Below are positions 1-5,423 of a DNA stretch of 5,423 bases, one piece after another. The DNA is from Alphaproteobacteria bacterium (lineage in GTDB: Bacteria; Pseudomonadota; Alphaproteobacteria; Bin95), in NCBI GenBank assembly GCA_022822125.1, contig JAJECF010000217.1, positions 1-5,423 on the forward strand, read 5' to 3'. A program made the position numbers and the translations under genes. Numbering within the stretch: the stretch's first letter is position 1; each line of letters starts with the position of its first letter. The notes below the pieces were generated by a model. That model was not told the DNA's origin. It did not search any database and saw nothing but the letters and a program-made list of their open reading frames with translations.

Positions 1-12
1 TGGAGGCGGAAC

Positions 13-40
13 AGGGCGGCCTCCTCCGGGGCCGCCCTTT
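13..40 (+). terminator. Intrinsic-type terminator of an unseen upstream gene
   Basis: A 9-bp GC-rich stem (13-21 AGGGCGGCC paired with 30-38 GGCCGCCCT) closes an 8-base loop and is followed by a short T run (38-40). The T tract is weak, as is common in high-GC genomes. No reading frame ends convincingly inside the window, so it most likely ends a plus-strand gene lying before position 1. The stem is symmetrical, so some activity on the other strand cannot be excluded. Confidence 0.6.
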
Positions 41-142
41 CGCGTCCGAAGCAGGAGGAAGCCGGGAGATATGCTGAAAACAGACGAGCCCTATGCGCCG
101 GGCGCATGCCGATCATGACAATTCATGACACTGCGCGGGGCC
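41..142. other. Gene-free stretch with a 15-bp palindrome
   Basis: I see no supported gene here. A near-perfect palindrome, ATGCGCCGGGCGCAT (93-107), has 7-bp arms around one central base. It is followed by two copies of TCATGACA (113-120 and 123-130), exactly 10 bp apart. A 15-codon frame begins at ATG 71, behind a purine-rich AGGAGG at 53-58, and stops at 116-118. Its Shine-Dalgarno spacing is long (12 bases) and nothing supports its translation. The palindrome could be an operator or a small hairpin; its role is unknown. Confidence 0.3.
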
Positions 143-423
143 TCCTTCGATACGCTCCTGCTGACGCAGCCGCTACTCAGGATGAGGATGAGGAGGAAGC
201 ACCTGCTGACGCAGCCGCTATTCAGGATGAGGACGGGGCGCCCGCTGGCGCGGCCGTTGCTCAGGATGAGGACGAGGGGAGGGAAGCGCGGTGGCTGCCC
301 GGGAAGGGGCGCGCGTCCGGCGGCGCGGACGCTGCTCAGGATGAGGACGGGGAGGAAGGCTGCTGGCGCGATCGCTGCTCAGGATGAGGGGAGGGTCTCC
401 CGGCGCGGCGGTTGCTGCGACAT
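143..423. repeat. REP-like palindromic repeat array, period about 40 bp
   Basis: The core TCAGGATGAGG occurs at 177, 222, 261, 336 and 379. A degenerate copy lies at 299 (GCTGCCCGGGAAGGGG, 294-309), and a very weak one may lie near 416. Successive spacings are 45, 39, 38, 37 and 43 bp. The first unit is the most complete: CCTTCGA (144-150), an inner CTGC/GCAG stem (158-169), then CTCAGGATGAGG. This arrangement resembles an extragenic palindrome, CTTCGAGAC...CTCAGGATGAGG, that I recall as abundant in alphaproteobacterial genomes. The later units have lost the CTTCGA half. Two overlapping frames read through the array as QDED-rich or LLRMR-rich protein. The spacings are not multiples of three, and neither frame matches a family I know, so I treat the array as non-coding. 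Confidence 0.65.
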
Positions 424-470
424 CCCGTCCCCGGGAACGGACGCGCCGCGCTCCCGATGCCGAATAAACA

Positions 471-503
471 GCCGGTTTTACTGGGTAAATTCCGGGAACC
501 GGC
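471..503. repeat. Nested inverted repeats upstream of CIRCE
   Basis: Perfect 7-bp arms GCCGGTT (471-477) and AACCGGC (497-503) enclose a smaller dyad, TTTAC-TGG-GTAAA (477-489). This is the most AT-rich patch between the REP-like array and the groES operator. It could be a regulator site or part of a vegetative promoter, but I find no convincing -35/-10 pair. Apart from this, 424-533 shows nothing I can annotate. Confidence 0.3.
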
Positions 504-533
504 CCTCCTGCCGGAGCGGAGCGGCCGATGCTG

Positions 534-560
534 TTAGCATTCCGCGCCTGCGAGTGCCAA
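534..560 (+). promoter_or_regulatory. CIRCE operator (HrcA binding site)
   Basis: TTAGCATTC (534-542), a 9-base spacer, then GAGTGCCAA (552-560). The CIRCE consensus is TTAGCACTC-N9-GAGTGCTAA, so each arm departs at one base and the spacer length is exact. CIRCE is the binding site of the HrcA repressor, which in many bacteria controls groESL. Here it lies 91 bases before the groES start and just upstream of the RpoH-type -35 box rather than downstream of it. This suggests it controls a separate vegetative start site or blocks polymerase from upstream. The hrcA gene is not in the window. Confidence 0.9.
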
Positions 561-567
561 AATTCTG

Positions 568-596
568 CTTGAACTTTCCCGCGGCAGACCTTACCT
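568..596 (+). promoter_or_regulatory. RpoH (sigma-32) type heat-shock promoter of groESL
   Basis: CTTGAA (568-573) is a perfect RpoH -35 core. CTTACCT (590-596), 16 bases later, matches the alphaproteobacterial -10 form CYTATnT with one change. Transcription would begin near 602-605, giving a leader of about 50 bases before groES. The position fits the operon, and groESL is a standard RpoH target in alphaproteobacteria. The exact start site is inferred. Confidence 0.75.
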
Positions 597-604
597 CCCC
601 GGCA

Positions 605-627
605 ACCCCTGAACGGGGGTCGTTTTT
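605..627 (+). promoter_or_regulatory. 5'-UTR hairpin followed by a T5 run
   Basis: ACCCC (605-609) pairs with GGGGT (616-620) around a TGAACG loop. T610-G615 and G611-C614 could tighten it further. GTCG-TTTTT follows at 620-627 (the leading G of this string sits at 619). It lies at the predicted 5' end of the groESL mRNA and looks like a small intrinsic terminator or a 5' stabilising stem. It leaves the groES ribosome-binding site (AGGAGG, 640-645) unpaired, so it is not an obvious RNA thermometer that hides the start. Its function is inferred. Confidence 0.45.
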
Positions 628-651
628 CGAGAATCCAACAGGAGGCAAGGC

Positions 652-951
652 ATGAAGTTCAGGCCGCTCCATGACCGTGTGCTCGTTCGGCGCGTCGAGC
701 AGGAAGAGAAGACCGCCGGCGGCATCATCATTCCCGATACCGCGCAGGAAAAGCCGATGGAAGGCGAGATCATCTCGGCCGGCCCCGGCGCCAAGAACGA
801 CAAGGGCGAGCTCGCGCCGCTCGACGTCAAGGCGGGCGACCGGGTGCTGTTCGGCAAGTGGTCGGGCACCGAGGTCAAGATCGACGGCCAGGAGCTGTTG
901 ATCATGAAGGAGTCGGACATCATGGGCGTGATCGAGCAGGCCGCCGCCTGA
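652..951 (+). CDS. groES: Co-chaperonin GroES (Cpn10)
   Basis: GroES is the heptameric lid of the cytoplasmic chaperonin. It caps the GroEL ring in an ATP-dependent way and closes the folding chamber. The 99-residue product has the family's usual length. It begins [14 protein letters not shown], has the mobile loop at about residues 16-34 with the GroEL-contacting hydrophobic tripeptide III (25-27), and ends with the conserved [14 protein letters not shown] strand. The ATG at 652 is chosen because AGGAGG (640-645) precedes it by six bases and the protein aligns from its first residue. It is the first cistron of groESL, 122 bases before groEL. CIRCE and an RpoH-type promoter lie upstream, so heat induction and HrcA repression are likely. 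No anomaly is seen. Confidence 0.98.
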   Translation: MKFRPLHDRVLVRRVEQEEKTAGGIIIPDTAQEKPMEGEIISAGPGAKNDKGELAPLDVKAGDRVLFGKWSGTEVKIDGQELLIMKESDIMGVIEQAAA

Positions 952-954
952 TCC

Positions 955-2720
<1,766 letters not shown>

Positions 2721-2750
2721 TCCGCGCCGTCACCGACGGCAAGACGGATC

Positions 2751-2777
2751 GGGGCGCCTCTCGGGGCGCCCCTTTTT
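2751..2777 (+). terminator. Rho-independent terminator of groESL
   Basis: A perfect 8-bp stem, GGGGCGCC (2751-2758) with GGCGCCCC (2765-2772), has a six-base loop and is followed directly by five T residues (2773-2777). It begins 30 bases after the groEL stop. This is a textbook intrinsic terminator for the operon. Confidence 0.92.
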
Positions 2778-2834
2778 CCTGGAATTCGGACGGGACTGCG
2801 TCCGGAACCGACGGACGGGGCAGTCGCCGACAGG

Positions 2835-2864
2835 AAAAAGGGCCGGCCCGGGAGCCGGCCCTTT
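2835..2864 (-). terminator. Rho-independent terminator of the minus-strand molybdoenzyme gene
   Basis: GGGCCGGC (2840-2847) pairs with GCCGGCCC (2854-2861) around a six-base loop. The A run at 2835-2839 gives five T residues after the stem when read on the minus strand. It lies 26 bases past the stop of the gene ending at 2890. The flanking AAA/TTT extends the pairing, so weak termination of plus-strand readthrough is also possible. Between this and the groESL terminator a further imperfect stem, GGACG...CGTCC (2788-2803), can form. Otherwise the 169-base convergent gap holds nothing. Confidence 0.88.
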
Positions 2865-2889
2865 CCCTGTGCTTGCGCCCGGAGGCGGA

Positions 2890-5205
2890 TCAGACGGTGT
2901 CGCCCATGGGCAGGTCGCGCATGCGCTTGCCCGTGGCGTGGAAGACCGCATTGCCGATCGCCGGCGCTACGGGCGGCACGCCCGGCTCGCCCACGCCCGA
3001 GGCATGGACGGAGAAGGGATGCGGCACGATGTGCGTATGCACCTTCTCGGGGAAGTTGTCCGAACGCACCATCGGGTAGTCATGGTAGTTCGACTGCACG
3101 GCCGCGCCGTTCTCGAAGGTGACGCCGCTGTAGAGGGCGATGGTCATGCCCTGCACGGCCGAGCCTTCCATCTGGCTGCGAATGCGCTCCGGATTGGCCG
3201 CGAAGCCGCAGTCCAGCGCCATGTGGATCTCCGGAACGGTGATCCTGCCGTCCACGATCTTCACGCGCGCGCAGGCGGCCACATAGGTCACGAAGGACCG
3301 ATGCACCGCCAGGCCGAGGCCCTCGCCGGCCGGCATCTCGCGGCCCCAGCCGCCCTTCTCGGCGGCCAGCCTGAGGACATTCTTCAGGCGCGCGGTGTCG
3401 ATCGGGTATTCGTCATACACCTCGCCATAGTCCCAGAAGTTCTCCGGGAAGCCCTGTTTCGGCGGGTCGAGCTTCCGGTCGGAGCCGATCAGCTCGAGCA
3501 TCACCTCGAGATCGTCCCGGCCGAGTTCGGCCGCAAGCTCCGAGGCGAAGGACTGCACCGCCCAGGCGCGCGGGATGTTCGACACCGAGCGGAACCAGCC
3601 GATGCGGGTATGCGCCATCGCCTTGCCGTTCTCGACCGAGAGGTTCGGGATTTCGAAGGGGATATCGACATGCCCCATCCCGCTCTCGATGAAGAACTGG
3701 TGCCCGCTGTCCGGCGCGAAGGTGGACAGGATCGACGGCGCCACAGAGTTGTGCCGCCAGCCCGTCACCTTGCCCGCCTCGTCCAGCGCAACCTCGATCC
3801 GCTCCACGGACGCGGTGTGATAGAAGCTGTGCCGGATATCGTCCTCGCGCGTCCACTGCACCTTGACCGGCATGCCCAGCTTCTGGCTGAGCATGGCGGC
3901 TTCGATGACGAAGTCGCATTTGGACTTGCGGCCGAACCCGCCGCCGAGCAGCGTGACATTCACCCTGACATCCGCGACCTCCATGCCGAGCGCCGCCGCG
4001 ACATCGCCGCGCGCGCCGAAGGGAGACTGCACCGGCGCCCAGACCTCGCATTTGCCGTCCGCGACGCTGGCGACCGCCGCCGGCGGCTCCATCATCGCAT
4101 GCGCCATATGCGCCTGGCTGTATTCCTGCCCGAAGGTCTTCGCCGCGCCCGCAAAGGCCGCCGCCGCATCGCCCTCGGCCCGGAACACCTGGCCCGGCTG
4201 CTTCGCCGTCGCCCGCATCTCCTCCATGTAGGATTCGGAAGTGTAGCCGCCATGCGGGCTGTCGCCCCACTGGATCTCCAGCGCGTCGCGGCCCTTGATC
4301 GCCGCATCGGTGTTGGAGGCGACGACGGCGACGCCGCCGAGCGGGGCGAATTTGGCCGGCATGATCGACGCCGGCAGCGGCACCACATGCTCCACGCCCG
4401 CCACGGCCATCGCCGCGCTCGCGTCGTAGCTCTTCGCCTCGGCGCCCACCACCGGCGGGCGCGCTATGGCCGCCACCTTCATGCCCGGAAGCATCACATC
4501 GGCGCCGTAAACGGCCTTGCCCGTGGTGATGTCGTGCAGGTCGTAGATGCCGATATTGCCCTTGCCGATATAGCGGAACTCGGACTCGTCCCTGAAGGAG
4601 AGCGCCTCGAACTCGGGCACGGGCTGCTTCATCGCCGCCTCGGCAAGCTCGCCGAAGCCGGCCTTGTTGCCGCCGCCCGTGACCTCATGCACGCCGACCT
4701 TGACCTGCGAGGCGTCCACGCCCCATTTCTCGGCCGCGGCATTGGCGAGCATATGGCGCACCGAGGCGCCCATCTGGCGCATGGACTGGATATGGTGGCG
4801 CATGGAGCGCGACCCGTCCGTGTCCTGGTTGCCGTATTTCTCCTCGTCGCCTTCCGCCTGGACGATCTTTACCATCTCCCAGTCGGCGCCCATCTCGTCC
4901 GCAAGCACCATCGGCAGCGAAGTGCGCGAGCCCGTGCCCATCTCCGAGCGGTGGGCGACGATGGTCACTGTCCCGTCCGGGTCGATGGAGACGAAAATAT
5001 GCGGGTCGTAGCGCAGGCCGTTCGGCATGGCCTCGCCGCCGGTCTTGTAGCGCGCGAAGCCCTCCGCCGTGGTGGCGAAGGCGGCGACGGCGAAACCGGC
5101 CGCCGAGCCCTGCAGGAAACGCCGCCGGGAGACATTGGCGAAGGCGAGCTTCGCCGCCTCGCGGACGGGTGTTCCGAGGATCGCTTGTTCCATCATGTGC
5201 AGCAT
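2890..5205 (-). CDS. Tat-exported molybdopterin-binding oxidoreductase subunit (xanthine dehydrogenase family, IorB-like)
   Basis: This is the large, molybdenum-cofactor subunit of a two-part hydroxylase or aldehyde-oxidising enzyme related to isoquinoline 1-oxidoreductase beta. It is 771 residues long, normal for the family. A Tat signal, SRRRFLQ (26-32) followed by a hydrophobic Ala-rich stretch (33-46), points to folded export to the periplasm. An EMGTGSRTSLPMVLADE block (88-104) is typical of IorB proteins. The hammerhead domain follows at about 215-315, then the molybdopterin-binding segments EYSQAHMAHAMMEP (361-374) and LGGGFGR (420-426). Near the end is GEPGVPPVAPA, with the likely catalytic glutamate E740. 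The ATG at 5205 is preferred because GGGAG stands about eight bases upstream; ATGs at 5196 and 5193 are alternatives that keep the signal. The gene starts three bases after the stop of a [2Fe-2S] subunit remnant, so the two were once coupled. The substrate cannot be told from sequence. All visible motifs are intact. Confidence 0.93.
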   Translation of the reverse strand: MLHMMEQAILGTPVREAAKLAFANVSRRRFLQGSAAGFAVAAFATTAEGFARYKTGGEAMPNGLRYDPHIFVSIDPDGTVTIVAHRSEMGTGSRTSLPMVLADEMGADWEMVKIVQAEGDEEKYGNQDTDGSRSMRHHIQSMRQMGASVRHMLANAAAEKWGVDASQVKVGVHEVTGGGNKAGFGELAEAAMKQPVPEFEALSFRDESEFRYIGKGNIGIYDLHDITTGKAVYGADVMLPGMKVAAIARPPVVGAEAKSYDASAAMAVAGVEHVVPLPASIMPAKFAPLGGVAVVASNTDAAIKGRDALEIQWGDSPHGGYTSESYMEEMRATAKQPGQVFRAEGDAAAAFAGAAKTFGQEYSQAHMAHAMMEPPAAVASVADGKCEVWAPVQSPFGARGDVAAALGMEVADVRVNVTLLGGGFGRKSKCDFVIEAAMLSQKLGMPVKVQWTREDDIRHSFYHTASVERIEVALDEAGKVTGWRHNSVAPSILSTFAPDSGHQFFIESGMGHVDIPFEIPNLSVENGKAMAHTRIGWFRSVSNIPRAWAVQSFASELAAELGRDDLEVMLELIGSDRKLDPPKQGFPENFWDYGEVYDEYPIDTARLKNVLRLAAEKGGWGREMPAGEGLGLAVHRSFVTYVAACARVKIVDGRITVPEIHMALDCGFAANPERIRSQMEGSAVQGMTIALYSGVTFENGAAVQSNYHDYPMVRSDNFPEKVHTHIVPHPFSVHASGVGEPGVPPVAPAIGNAVFHATGKRMRDLPMGDTV

Positions 5206-5208
5206 GGC

Positions 5209-5406
5209 CTAGACTCCCGTGGACGCGAGCCGCACCGCAGAGACGATGCGCTCATAGCAGCCGCAGCGGCAGATATTGTCGGCCATGCCGAGCCTCTTGC
5301 AGAACCGTCGAGCGGACATGGTTTCTGCGCTGATCTGAGATGATTTCGGTGTAGCTGTTTTCGGTTCCGGGGTCGCCTGGCGGTATTTTGGGTTTGCAAC
5401 AGCCAC
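5209..5406 (-). pseudogene. C-terminal remnant of a [2Fe-2S] subunit (IorA/CoxS-like), 5' part replaced
   Basis: The last 25 codons (5209-5286) read MADNICRCGCYERIVSAV, the hallmark end of the small [2Fe-2S] subunits that feed electrons from this molybdoenzyme family. The CRC pair (residues 46 and 48 of the frame) supplies two ligands of the C-terminal helical cluster. A whole subunit is about 150 residues. It should have an N-terminal ferredoxin-type CxxxxCxxC and, about 30 residues before the CRCG, a CGYCxxG motif; none appears in any minus-strand frame here. Instead the frame continues through KPKTATPKSS-like, low-complexity residues in DNA of about 53% GC (5321-5400), below its surroundings. 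A GTG at 5406 gives a 65-residue frame, but no Shine-Dalgarno precedes it and the frame stays open to the window edge. It could be a deletion scar, an insertion boundary, or the 3' end of a fused frame. I regard it as a non-functional partner gene. Confidence 0.7.
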
Positions 5407-5423
5407 AAGTGACCGCGGAGGCG
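5300..5423. other. Unrecognised DNA abutting the truncated [2Fe-2S] gene
   Basis: From about 5290 outward the sequence no longer matches the [2Fe-2S] family on any frame, and GC drops to about 53% over 5321-5400. It contains a small near-palindrome, TGATCT-G-AGATGA (5331-5343). I recognise no transposase, tRNA or inverted-repeat end, and the other side lies beyond the window. It may be the edge of a mobile element, a rearrangement or an assembly join. Confidence 0.4.

Noticed and set aside
71..118. 15-codon frame with AGGAGG upstream
   Set aside because: The spacing is 12 bases, the product is tiny and unrecognised, and there is no attenuator-like structure or downstream gene that would make it a leader peptide.
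106..387. 93-codon plus-strand frame rich in QDED repeats
   Set aside because: It is a reading of the REP-like array. Repeat spacings (45, 39, 38, 37, 43) are not multiples of three, so no frame is preserved, and no Shine-Dalgarno or known family supports it.
125..655. 176-codon plus-strand frame running into groES
   Set aside because: It crosses the array, CIRCE, the heat-shock promoter and the groES ribosome-binding site, and the product (LLRMR repeats) has no recognisable family.
5396..5410. TCGCC in the third minus frame as a possible relic of the CGYCxxG cluster motif
   Set aside because: The distance to CRCG is about 42 residues rather than about 30, the frame differs, and the flanking residues do not resemble the family.

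Overview
The window looks like chromosomal DNA from a high-GC alphaproteobacterium. The protein-coding parts use G/C-rich third positions. GroES and GroEL are of the alphaproteobacterial type. The groESL promoter matches the alphaproteobacterial RpoH form (CTTGAA, then a CYTAT-like -10) and carries a CIRCE operator. A CTTCGA...CTCAGGATGAGG palindrome of the kind I associate with alphaproteobacterial genomes is also present. I cannot name the genus; a Caulobacterales, Hyphomonadales or Parvularculales relative is only a guess.

Layout. Positions 1-533 hold no convincing gene. There is a terminator for an unseen upstream gene (13-40), a 15-bp palindrome (93-107), and an array of six or seven REP-like units with a period of about 40 bp (143-423). 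From 534 to 2777 lies a complete heat-shock operon: CIRCE, RpoH-type promoter, a 5'-UTR hairpin, groES (652-951), an intercistronic pair of near-identical stem-loops, groEL (1074-2720) and a strong terminator. A second, oppositely oriented terminator (2835-2864) closes the convergent gene at 2890-5205 on the minus strand. That gene encodes a Tat-exported molybdenum-cofactor subunit of the xanthine dehydrogenase / isoquinoline 1-oxidoreductase beta family. Three bases upstream of it ends a fragment (5209-5406, minus) that keeps only the C-terminal NICRCG segment of the usual [2Fe-2S] partner subunit. The rest of that partner is replaced by unrelated DNA of lower GC that runs to the window edge.

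How the parts work together. GroES and GroEL form the chaperonin, apparently controlled by both HrcA/CIRCE and RpoH, with RNA structures that could set different levels for the two cistrons. The molybdoenzyme would normally pair with a small [2Fe-2S] protein encoded immediately upstream, which passes electrons away from the Mo site. Here that partner appears to have lost its N-terminal three quarters, so the oxidoreductase is either defunct or served by a subunit encoded elsewhere. The most unusual points are this truncated operon, the duplicated groES-groEL hairpins, and the REP-like array in front of groESL. I found no convincing evidence of a wholly new system.
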